A stretch of 7,904 nt of DNA from Acidimicrobiia bacterium (GTDB taxonomy: Bacteria; Actinomycetota; Acidimicrobiia; Spongiisociales; ZC4RG35): assembly GCA_025929005.1 (NCBI GenBank), contig JAICND010000051.1, positions 1 through 7,904 of the forward strand. The letters run 5' to 3'. Shown piece by piece: positions 1 through 6,117 of this stretch (position 1 is the stretch's first letter; each line of letters starts with the position of its first letter). Under the pieces are notes generated by a model. The model ran no database searches. It was not told where the DNA came from and worked only from the letters and a program-made list of their open reading frames with translations. Both the position numbers and the translations under genes were made by a program.

Positions 1-266
1 AAGAGGGCAAGGGAAGCACCGGCCCCTTCCCCCGTCCGGGTCAGGGCCGGAAGATCGAGGAGATCAAGAGTGGCCGGTACGACCTTGGTCGAGTGTTCCA
101 GCTGCGCGACCTTCTCCAACAAAGGATCGGGAATCCTGGCTATCCCCAGGTTGGGCTCGGTCGTCGTGTACGGATGGGAGGCGGTAACTGCTTGCAGCCC
201 GGTCAGCGCATTGAAGAGGGTGGTTTTTCCGCTGTTGGTGAAACCGACGATGCCTAGCCGTGCCAT
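1..266 (-). CDS. ychF: YchF-like GTPase/ATPase, N-terminal part (runs off the left edge)
   Basis: Only the first 88 codons are present; the gene continues beyond base 1. The protein starts MARLGIVGFTNSGKTTLFNA, with a P-loop G8-F-T-N-S-G-K14-T15. It continues with a YchF-style switch region (HPYTTTEPNLGIARIPDP, residues 31-48) and PATLDLLDLPAL (65-76). YchF proteins are Obg-related P-loop NTPases, usually ATP-preferring, that bind ribosomes and affect stress responses and translation. The usual YchF G3 motif is DIAGL; here it reads D71-L-P-A-L, so the expected glycine is alanine, and the P-loop is NSGKT rather than NVGKS. It is therefore a divergent YchF or a YchF paralogue. The ATG at 266-264 is chosen because it sits directly before the beta-strand leading into the P-loop. 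Neither a good Shine-Dalgarno nor a TANNNT box is visible upstream. The gene is divergent from gpsA with a 30-bp gap. Confidence 0.82.
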   Translation of the reverse strand, partial: MARLGIVGFTNSGKTTLFNALTGLQAVTASHPYTTTEPNLGIARIPDPLLEKVAQLEHSTKVVPATLDLLDLPALTRTGEGAGASLAL

Positions 267-282
267 CCACCCATTGTGGCGG

Positions 283-288
283 TAGGTT
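283..288 (+). promoter_or_regulatory. Candidate -10 box of gpsA (leaderless transcript)
   Basis: TAGGTT fits the actinobacterial -10 pattern TANNNT and lies exactly 8 nt before the ATG at 297, so transcription would begin at or within a base or two of the start codon. No convincing -35 is seen. The same spacing occurs at two other starts in this window (herA and the gene at 7872). The box lies in the 30-bp gap between the divergent ychF-like gene and gpsA. Confidence 0.45.
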
Positions 289-296
289 GCAAAGAC

Positions 297-1292
297 ATGG
301 AACACGTAGCGGTGATCGGGGCCGGTTCGTGGGGAACCGCGGTTGCGGCCCTGGCCGCCCGCCAACACCCGGTGGTGCTCTGGGCGCGGCGACCGGACCT
401 GGCCGAGCGCATCAACGCGAGTTCAGAGAATTCCGAATACCTTCCCGGATATCGGCTCCCTTTCGGTCTGCGGGCGACCTCCTCTCTTCAAGAGGCGACC
501 GCGGGCGCCACCGTCCTCGTCATGGCAGTCCCCTCCCATGGCTTTGCCGAAGTCATGGCCAATATCGATGGCGTGGCAGTTGACCTGCCGATCGTGTCGC
601 TCACCAAAGGCATCGAAGAAGGCACGATGCGAAGGATGACCCAGGTCATCGCCGACGCGCTCCCCCGCCACCGAGGAGAAAGAATCGGTGTTCTTACCGG
701 GCCCAACCTGGCGGCTGAGGTGGTAGCAGGCGATCCAACTGCGGCCGTTGCTGCGATGACCGACCCCGAGGCAGCCACAGTGATCCAACGAACCTTCATG
801 GGACCAACCTTCCGGGTCTATACCAACCCTGATGTGATCGGATGCGAGTTGGCCGGATCGCTCAAGAACGTGATGGCGATTGCCGCTGGCATGTCGTCCG
901 GTCTGGGATTCGGCGATAACACCAGGGCAACCTTGCTCACCAGAGCACTGGCGGAGTTGACCCGCCTCGGTGTCGCCCTCGGCGGTCAACCCTCCACCTT
1001 CGCGGGGCTGGCCGGGATGGGCGACCTCATCGCTACCTGTACTTCCACCAAGAGCCGCAACTATCAGGTAGGAGTGGCCCTGGCGAAGGGACGGAAACTG
1101 GAGGACATCATCACCGAGATGAAGATGGTGGCCGAAGGTGTCAAGACCACCCGGGCGGTGCTGGAGCTGTCCGAGAAGTCCGGGGTAGAGATGCCGATTG
1201 CGGTTCAGGTCGGCCAGGTCCTCTACGAGGGCCGCCATCCCCGCGATGCCGTTATGACTCTCATGACCCGTGAGGCCAAAGCCGAGGTGTAG
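297..1292 (+). CDS. gpsA: NAD(P)H-dependent glycerol-3-phosphate dehydrogenase
   Basis: A complete 331-residue protein, the normal length for GpsA, a cytosolic enzyme that reduces dihydroxyacetone phosphate to sn-glycerol 3-phosphate, the backbone precursor of phospholipids. The N-terminal Rossmann motif is G8-A-G-S-W-G13-T-A, followed by VLVMAVPSH (73-81), SLTKGIE with K104, and TGPNLAAEV (134-142). The catalytic lysine region LAGSLKNVMAIAAG contains K190. AGMGDLIATCTS carries D243, and SRN (253-255) belongs to the conserved C-terminal substrate-binding region. All family signatures look intact. An in-frame GTG at 276 would add seven residues, but the ATG at 297 is preferred: it directly precedes the first beta-strand and lies 8 nt after a TANNNT box. 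The stop TAG ends 7 bp before the convergent MaoC gene, with no terminator hairpin between them. It is not in the common plsY-gpsA arrangement within this window. Confidence 0.97.
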   Translation: MEHVAVIGAGSWGTAVAALAARQHPVVLWARRPDLAERINASSENSEYLPGYRLPFGLRATSSLQEATAGATVLVMAVPSHGFAEVMANIDGVAVDLPIVSLTKGIEEGTMRRMTQVIADALPRHRGERIGVLTGPNLAAEVVAGDPTAAVAAMTDPEAATVIQRTFMGPTFRVYTNPDVIGCELAGSLKNVMAIAAGMSSGLGFGDNTRATLLTRALAELTRLGVALGGQPSTFAGLAGMGDLIATCTSTKSRNYQVGVALAKGRKLEDIITEMKMVAEGVKTTRAVLELSEKSGVEMPIAVQVGQVLYEGRHPRDAVMTLMTREAKAEV

Positions 1293-1299
1293 GTCCTCC

Positions 1300-1752
1300 C
1301 TAGGCGTACATCCGGTAGACGACCTGTGCAACGCAGGCCGGTTTCTCCGAACCCTCCACTTCGAAGGTGAGGTCGAGGGTCGCCTGGACCCCGCCTCCGA
1401 TCTCGTCTACTGCCGCGACCACTGCCCCGGCCCGCAGCTTTGACCCGACCGGGACTGGTGATACGAATCGAACCTTATTGGTGCCGTAATTGACACCCAT
1501 GCTCACTCCCTGAACCTCGAACAGTTCAGCCACGAATCGAACCGCCAACGACAAGGTGAGGTATCCATGGGCGATGGTGGTGCCGAAAGGGCCCGAGGCG
1601 GCCAGCACGGGATCCACGTGTATCCATTGGTGGTCGTCGGTGGCTTCGGCGAAATCATTGATCCGTTCCTGGGTGATCTCGAGCCAGTCGGAATAACCGA
1701 GGTGGGTGCCGACCGCACCGACCAATTCGGAGATGGAGGCAAACGTTGTCAT
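1300..1752 (-). CDS. MaoC-family (R)-specific enoyl-CoA hydratase, HtdZ-like
   Basis: A 150-residue single hot-dog-fold protein. The hydratase-2 motif is clear: FAEATDDHQWIHVD (34-47) with the catalytic pair D40 and H45, followed by GPFGTTIAHGYLTLSL (54-69), NYGTNKVRF (88-96) and a C-terminal EGSEKPACVAQ (133-143). The family hydrates trans-2-enoyl-CoA to (R)-3-hydroxyacyl-CoA. The protein strongly resembles what I recall of mycobacterial HtdZ (Rv0130), so a role in fatty-acid metabolism is likely, with the chain length of the substrate unknown. The reading frame is open upstream to 1905, but that extension lies inside nurA. The ATG at 1752-1750 is preferred because it forms an ATGA overlap with the nurA stop, starts the conserved domain sensibly, and has a TANNNT box 7 nt upstream. 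It is the last gene of the herA-sbcD-sbcC-nurA cluster and converges on gpsA with a 7-bp gap. Confidence 0.92.
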   Translation of the reverse strand: MTTFASISELVGAVGTHLGYSDWLEITQERINDFAEATDDHQWIHVDPVLAASGPFGTTIAHGYLTLSLAVRFVAELFEVQGVSMGVNYGTNKVRFVSPVPVGSKLRAGAVVAAVDEIGGGVQATLDLTFEVEGSEKPACVAQVVYRMYA

Positions 1753-2666
1753 GGGATGGAGAGTAGAGAGGCTGCCACCCGCAAAGACCGGTACATCAGG
1801 TCGCGATCGCCCAGGAGATGATGGAGCCGGCGTTCTAGCCCGCCGATCGGGTAGAGGTTCTGAGGAGCCCGCGGTTCCTTGTGGGCAGCGCTGGCATACC
1901 GGCACAACGTGGCGGCGGTGAGATCAGCGGTGCGGCGGGCAACCGAAACGTCGTGGTCGGCGGTGACCTCGGAGCGGACGATCCCGTCCATCGGACCGCG
2001 ATTCGCCAGGGGGAGCTTCTGATACCACGAGAACCGGCTCCAACTCGTCGTTGTGAGAAACAGCGGGGTGCGGTCGCCCGGCGCCAGCTGACCGAGGATC
2101 GGGCGGAGAGTGGGGGGCAGGTACTGGACGTGCTGGGTCTTGACGTACCCGACAGCTCCCGGGACATGACGACGGTGTGAGAGCGGCCCGTCCACCACCA
2201 CCAGAGGCGCGTCGGCATGAACTGAAGCCACCGCTCCTTCCAGCTCGCCCATCCTCTGCTGAAGCCCCAACCACAACTCCTCGGGTGCTACCCCGGTGGT
2301 GGGATGCACCTCGTATCGGGCATGACGGGTGACGACCGGGAGAGCCGATGCCGCTGCAGTGAAGATGCCCCGCCGAACCTCGGCGCCGACGACACGGGCA
2401 GATCGGTTGCAGAGGACCGCTCCGGCGGCGTAACTGGCTGCCAACGCCAGCATCGGCGTGCCGTCATCCTCTTGGATCCAAAGGTTGGCGTCCACCCGGC
2501 GCACTCCATCTACGAACAGGACCTCCGACGCCGGCTCAATTCGCACCGGGATCGGCGCCCAGCGCGAAGCGTCGACCTCCACGTTGACGTCGGAGGCGGG
2601 AGCCTCCATCTCCTCGCCTCCTGTTGACCCATACTCCGGCGACCAGGGCTGGACACTGAACCTCAC
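1749..2666 (-). CDS. nurA: NurA-family DNA end-processing nuclease
   Basis: A 305-residue protein with features of the NurA (RNase H-like fold) nuclease family, which degrades DNA at ends together with the HerA translocase. The first active-site strand is VLFVDGVRRVDA (49-60, acidic residue D53). A second is LVVVDGPLSHRR (155-166, D159), followed by VGYVKTQH (172-179). A C-terminal NLYPIGGLERRLHHLLGD (270-287) supplies Y272 and H282/H283, matching the Tyr/His region of characterised archaeal NurA. A glutamate equivalent to the middle catalytic residue is plausible around E130-E143 but cannot be fixed by eye. The GTG start forms a GTGA overlap with the sbcC stop and has a very strong ribosome-binding site; an internal ATG at 2609 is an alternative. 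Position after herA-sbcD-sbcC supports the call. The D53-to-D159 spacing is longer than in archaeal enzymes as I remember them, so this is a divergent bacterial member. Confidence 0.8.
   Translation of the reverse strand: MRFSVQPWSPEYGSTGGEEMEAPASDVNVEVDASRWAPIPVRIEPASEVLFVDGVRRVDANLWIQEDDGTPMLALAASYAAGAVLCNRSARVVGAEVRRGIFTAAASALPVVTRHARYEVHPTTGVAPEELWLGLQQRMGELEGAVASVHADAPLVVVDGPLSHRRHVPGAVGYVKTQHVQYLPPTLRPILGQLAPGDRTPLFLTTTSWSRFSWYQKLPLANRGPMDGIVRSEVTADHDVSVARRTADLTAATLCRYASAAHKEPRAPQNLYPIGGLERRLHHLLGDRDLMYRSLRVAASLLSIP
1760..1765 (-). promoter_or_regulatory. Candidate internal -10 box for the MaoC-like gene
   Basis: On the minus strand TACTCT (TANNNT) lies 7 nt before the ATG at 1752, inside the last codons of nurA. 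It has the leaderless geometry seen at three other starts in this window. If active, the hydratase could be expressed separately from the repair genes as well as by read-through. No clear -35 is visible, and the hexamer is also constrained by nurA coding. Confidence 0.3.
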
Positions 2667-4999
2667 GCCTTGATCACCTCCAGGGTGGCCCCGCCATGGC
2701 CTTTGGCCAACTGGTAGCGAACCGGCATCTGTTCGGCGAGTTCGGGGACATGGGTGACGATCCCGACCATCTTGCCCGACGCGCCCAGCTCGGCGATGAC
2801 AGTCGCCACCACCTCGAGCGTGTCGCCATCGAGAGTGCCAAAGCCCTCGTCCAGGAAGATGGCATCGATCTGGGCCCCACCGACGCTGGCCTCAGCCACC
2901 TGGTCAGCCAGCGCCAGTGCGAGGGCCAGCGAAACCAGAAAAGTCTCCCCACCCGAGAGGGTCTTGACCGACCGCCTGTTACCAGCCGAGAAGTTGTCGA
3001 TCACCTCGAACTCGCGACCGCTCATATCGAGGGAGTATTGACCCCGGGTCAGATCGTCCAGATTCTGATTGGCGCCGACAACCAATGCCGCGAACACCTC
3101 GTCCAGCACCCACTTGCGAAACGTGTCGTTGCGGAGGTGTTTGACGAGCAGGGCCGCTACCGCCTGATCGGCGGCGACACCACCCCTCTCCTTCTCGAGG
3201 GCGGTGGCCTGGGCGCGGGCCTGTTCGATTTGCCCGAGCAGAGATCGGGCGGCGGTGAGCGCATCGACCGCCGAATCCCGATAGGGCCGGCCTGCGGACG
3301 TCACCATCGAAGCCGCCAGTCTGGCGTCCATCTCCTTGAGTTTCTGTTGGAGGCGAGCCGTGAGCTCGCTCTGCTTTTTGGCCGCCGCCTCGCGGCTCGA
3401 CTCCAATCCCTGTCCGGTGGCCTCGGCCCATGTGACCAACGACTTCCAATCCTGGACAGGATCATCCAGGTCGAGGGCGGGCGGTTGCATCCCGGCGACT
3501 CGGTCTCGTGCTGCCTGCACCGAGAGCCGAGCCTGCCGCTCCCGGTCGGCCAAAGCGAGACGCCGGTTGTCCACGATGGCAACTTCCTGTTTGACCTGCT
3601 CCAACGACTGCCGCGCATGGTCGCGCGCTAATACAGCTGACTCGACCCCGGCCAGCCGATCCTCGAGTTCATCTTCAGGCGGCGACTCTGAGACCTGCCG
3701 TTCGAGACCGACGATTCTTTCTTCCAGCAGCAGCACATTCTTCTCGGCGGCTATCGCATCCTGGGTCGCTTGGCGATGACCCCCTTCTGCCATTTCAAGT
3801 TCGCGCCGCGTCTCCTCGATCTCCGGTGTCTTAACTGAGGCGGGAAGGCGGCTGATGACCTGCTCGCACACGGGGCAGGAAGCCCCCTCCTGCAGACCCG
3901 CCCGGAGATGGGCCACCCGATGAAGCTCGGCCGCTGCCAGGCTGGCTTCCCGGGCCCGCTCCAAGGTTTCCGCGGTGCGTGCAACCAACTTCCGGGCCTT
4001 CTCTAGCTGAGTAGACGCCGTCGTCAGATCGAGCCGCTGACTCCTGATCGCCGTCCATCCCTGTTGCCACTGGGTCAACTGTTTGGCCGCCGGCAAACCC
4101 GCCAGTACCGCTTCCGTGGTAGCCAAAGCCTCCTCGGCGGTGGTCAATCGACTCTGGACCTGGGCGAGCTCCTCGATCACCTCCGCCCGATCGGCCGACA
4201 GGGTCTCCAGATCTGGAGGAGGGCTGAGACCAGCCAACGCCTGTCGCCACTGATCAAGCTGGTCCGCTTCCGCGGCGGCCTGGCGCTGCTCTGCCTCGAG
4301 TTGATCCAACTTGGGTTGGGTGGCCTCCACCCACTTCAGCAAGTCTTCCAGGAGGCTTACCCGCCGACGGGCATCCTCCTCGACCTCACTGGTTATCTCG
4401 CCCAAGCCTCCGAGCATGAGGTCGATCTCCTGCAGCCGACCCTCGGCCAGGCTTCTCCGCTCGCCGGCAGCCTGGCCGATGCGTTCGTAGATCCCGAGAT
4501 CGAGTAATGCCGACAGGAGGTTCTGGCGGTCAGCCGGTTTGTCGTGGAGAAATCGTTGAAAGTCTCCCTGCGGGAGGAGAACACAGGTCGTGAACTGTTC
4601 AAAGTCGAGCCCCAGCAGGGTCTTCACCTCGGCCGTCACCGCATCTGCACCAGTGGCAAGCACCAGGCCGTCCCGTTCCAGAGTGGCTTCGTCGGTGTTG
4701 GCGGTTTTCCCCTTGGGGTTCTTCCGCACCAGACGGGCCACGGTGTGTTTCTGCTCACCGACCAGGAACTCGAGCGCCACCGCCGCCTCGTTAAGGCCCT
4801 GGGTGATGATGGGAGCAACGTCCCGACCGCCGTGGCGTGGCACCGAGCCGAACAACGCAAAACAGATTCCGTCGAGGACGGTCGTCTTGCCGGATCCGGT
4901 GGGACCCGTCAAGGCAAAGACATCGACTCCCGAGAAATCGACCTCGATCTCGCGACTAAACACCCCGAAGCCCCGCATGGTGAGTCGCTCGGGTCTCAT
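2663..4999 (-). CDS. sbcC: SbcC/Rad50 ABC-type ATPase of the end-processing nuclease
   Basis: A 778-residue SMC-like ATPase that partners SbcD/Mre11, opening access of the nuclease to broken or hairpin DNA ends in an ATP-dependent way. The N-terminal lobe has Walker A G32-P-T-G-S-G-K38-T-T and the Q-loop region LLPQGDFQRFL (141-151). Residues about 180-610 are Glu/Gln/Arg/Leu/Ala-rich coiled coil, broken by a zinc hook C375-P-V-C378 used for dimerisation. The C-terminal lobe carries the ABC signature LSGGE (681-685), Walker B IFLDEGFGTLD (714-724, D717/E718) and the H-loop H750 (IVTHVPEL). All ATPase motifs are intact. It is shorter than E. coli SbcC (just over 1,000 residues), so the coiled-coil arms are short. 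The ATG at 4999 overlaps the sbcD stop by 4 nt, and the TGA stop overlaps the nurA GTG by 4 nt, indicating translational coupling. Confidence 0.96.
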   Translation of the reverse strand: MRPERLTMRGFGVFSREIEVDFSGVDVFALTGPTGSGKTTVLDGICFALFGSVPRHGGRDVAPIITQGLNEAAVALEFLVGEQKHTVARLVRKNPKGKTANTDEATLERDGLVLATGADAVTAEVKTLLGLDFEQFTTCVLLPQGDFQRFLHDKPADRQNLLSALLDLGIYERIGQAAGERRSLAEGRLQEIDLMLGGLGEITSEVEEDARRRVSLLEDLLKWVEATQPKLDQLEAEQRQAAAEADQLDQWRQALAGLSPPPDLETLSADRAEVIEELAQVQSRLTTAEEALATTEAVLAGLPAAKQLTQWQQGWTAIRSQRLDLTTASTQLEKARKLVARTAETLERAREASLAAAELHRVAHLRAGLQEGASCPVCEQVISRLPASVKTPEIEETRRELEMAEGGHRQATQDAIAAEKNVLLLEERIVGLERQVSESPPEDELEDRLAGVESAVLARDHARQSLEQVKQEVAIVDNRRLALADRERQARLSVQAARDRVAGMQPPALDLDDPVQDWKSLVTWAEATGQGLESSREAAAKKQSELTARLQQKLKEMDARLAASMVTSAGRPYRDSAVDALTAARSLLGQIEQARAQATALEKERGGVAADQAVAALLVKHLRNDTFRKWVLDEVFAALVVGANQNLDDLTRGQYSLDMSGREFEVIDNFSAGNRRSVKTLSGGETFLVSLALALALADQVAEASVGGAQIDAIFLDEGFGTLDGDTLEVVATVIAELGASGKMVGIVTHVPELAEQMPVRYQLAKGHGGATLEVIKA
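2672..2681 (-). promoter_or_regulatory. Strong Shine-Dalgarno for nurA within the end of sbcC
   Basis: On the minus strand GGAGGTGATC is an uninterrupted 10-base match to the complement of the 16S rRNA 3' tail (AAGGAGGTGATC). It sits in the last sbcC codons (Leu-Glu-Val-Ile), with GGAGG about 10 nt before the nurA GTG at 2666. It supports that GTG as a real start. The other overlapping starts in the cluster (sbcD, sbcC and the MaoC-like gene) show no comparable site. Confidence 0.6.
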
Positions 5000-6117
5000 A
5001 ACTCGGCCGCCAGCTCGTCGAACAGAGCTTCTAAGCGGTCGTCCCGAATCTTGCGCGAGGCCAGGTACTCACGGAACAGCTCACCGGGGTCTCGTCCCAG
5101 CCGCCGCGGTACCTCAGTTGGCTGTTGAGCGCTCACACTGGCAAGCCGCACTTCCACGGCGCCCGGCATGATTGCGCGCACTTCCTCGGCGAGCCCGGCC
5201 CGTGCCGGTTCGTCGAGCTCGATCCGAAGAAAGTCGTCGCCGACGTGCCCCGCCATCGCCTCGATCTGGGCGAGGGTGCCCTTGAGGGTGCGAAGCCGCC
5301 GCCCCCCGCTCAGGTTGTGACTTCTCACCACGGCCGGTAGGCCGGGTTCGGCCTCGATGATGAGGACGGCCTTGCGGTCTTCGACCTCGCCGAAGTCGAG
5401 TTGGAGCGGCGACCCCGAGTACCAGATGGGCGCCGGGGCGGGGATGCGCTGGGGCCGATGCAGGTGTCCGAGGGCGACGTAGCTCAGATGTCCCGGAAAG
5501 GCGAGAGCCGGTACCGAGTAATCAAAGATATGGGCGCTCCGCTCCCCGCCGCCCGTCTGGCCACCGGCCACCATCAGATGCCCCACCACCAGGTTGACGG
5601 TGTCGGGAGTCATATCGGCCGTGAGGGCGGCGATCACCGACCTCACCCGATCGGCGTACTCGCCGATACGCGCAGCGGCGTCGAGATGGAGGATCTCTTC
5701 GACCTTGATGATTCCCCGTTTGCTGATGAAAGGGACCAACGCCAGCCGCGCTCCCAGCGAGGGGAGATCCAAGAGCCCACCGTCCTCGGGCCGGGCCACA
5801 GCCGCTCCCACCGTGATCCGGCCGAGGGTGAGCAGGGGCGCCACGGCTTTCAACCTTCCGGGATGGTCGTGATTGCCGGCGACGATCACCACAGGGGCTA
5901 CCTCTGCCAGATCGAGCAGAGCGCGGTAGACGATCTCTTCGGCGATGGGTCCGGGGGCGGCAGCGTCGAAGATGTCGCCCGCCACCACCGTCAGATCGGC
6001 CTTTTCCGATGCTGCGACGGCGGCGATCTCTGACAGCACCTGGCGGTGCTCGTCGTCACGTGATCGGCCCCTCATCATCCGGCCGACGTGCCAGTCGGCG
6101 GTGTGGACGATCTTCAT
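4996..6117 (-). CDS. sbcD: SbcD/Mre11 calcineurin-like nuclease
   Basis: A 373-residue metallophosphoesterase-fold DNA nuclease, the catalytic partner of SbcC/Rad50. All Mre11 metal-binding motifs are present in order: HTADWHVG (5-12, D8 and H10), AGDIFD (46-51, D48), AGNHDHPGRL (80-89, N82 and H83), VVGHLMV (177-183, H180), and ALGHLHRPQ (215-223, H218 and H220). These are followed by WYSGSPLQLDFGE (232-244), the conserved strand after the active site. Residues from about 265 form the capping and C-terminal region, ending in a helical segment expected to contact the base of the Rad50 coiled coil. Length is normal. The ATG at 6117 overlaps the herA stop as ATGA, and the stop overlaps the sbcC ATG in the same way. 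No independent promoter or strong ribosome-binding site is visible, so expression probably depends on herA transcription and translational coupling. Confidence 0.96.
   Translation of the reverse strand: MKIVHTADWHVGRMMRGRSRDDEHRQVLSEIAAVAASEKADLTVVAGDIFDAAAPGPIAEEIVYRALLDLAEVAPVVIVAGNHDHPGRLKAVAPLLTLGRITVGAAVARPEDGGLLDLPSLGARLALVPFISKRGIIKVEEILHLDAAARIGEYADRVRSVIAALTADMTPDTVNLVVGHLMVAGGQTGGGERSAHIFDYSVPALAFPGHLSYVALGHLHRPQRIPAPAPIWYSGSPLQLDFGEVEDRKAVLIIEAEPGLPAVVRSHNLSGGRRLRTLKGTLAQIEAMAGHVGDDFLRIELDEPARAGLAEEVRAIMPGAVEVRLASVSAQQPTEVPRRLGRDPGELFREYLASRKIRDDRLEALFDELAAEL

Noticed and set aside
276..296. GTG at 276 as the gpsA start
   Set aside because: It would add MAVGCKD before a domain that normally begins right at the Rossmann strand, and it would place the likely -10 box inside the gene.
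1293..1299. A terminator between gpsA and the convergent MaoC-like gene
   Set aside because: The gap is only 7 bp. The CCTAGG palindrome there is too short for a hairpin and no T-run follows.
423..1331. A 302-codon open frame on the minus strand opposite gpsA
   Set aside because: It is a shadow of gpsA codon bias; the peptide is Gly/His/Arg-rich and low in complexity, and it runs into the end of the MaoC-like gene.
1753..1905. N-terminal extension of the MaoC-like protein to 201 residues
   Set aside because: The extra 51 residues are Pro/Arg-rich, unrelated to the hot-dog fold and lie inside nurA. The ATG at 1752 fits both the domain boundary and the 4-nt overlap.
2696..3631. A 311-codon open frame on the plus strand opposite sbcC
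   Set aside because: It is antisense to a complete SbcC with every motif intact; its translation is His/Arg/Gly-rich without recognisable domains. Such frames are usual opposite GC-rich coding regions.
5401..6033. A 210-codon open frame on the plus strand opposite sbcD
   Set aside because: It is antisense to a complete Mre11 with all metal ligands; no domain or initiation signal was recognised.
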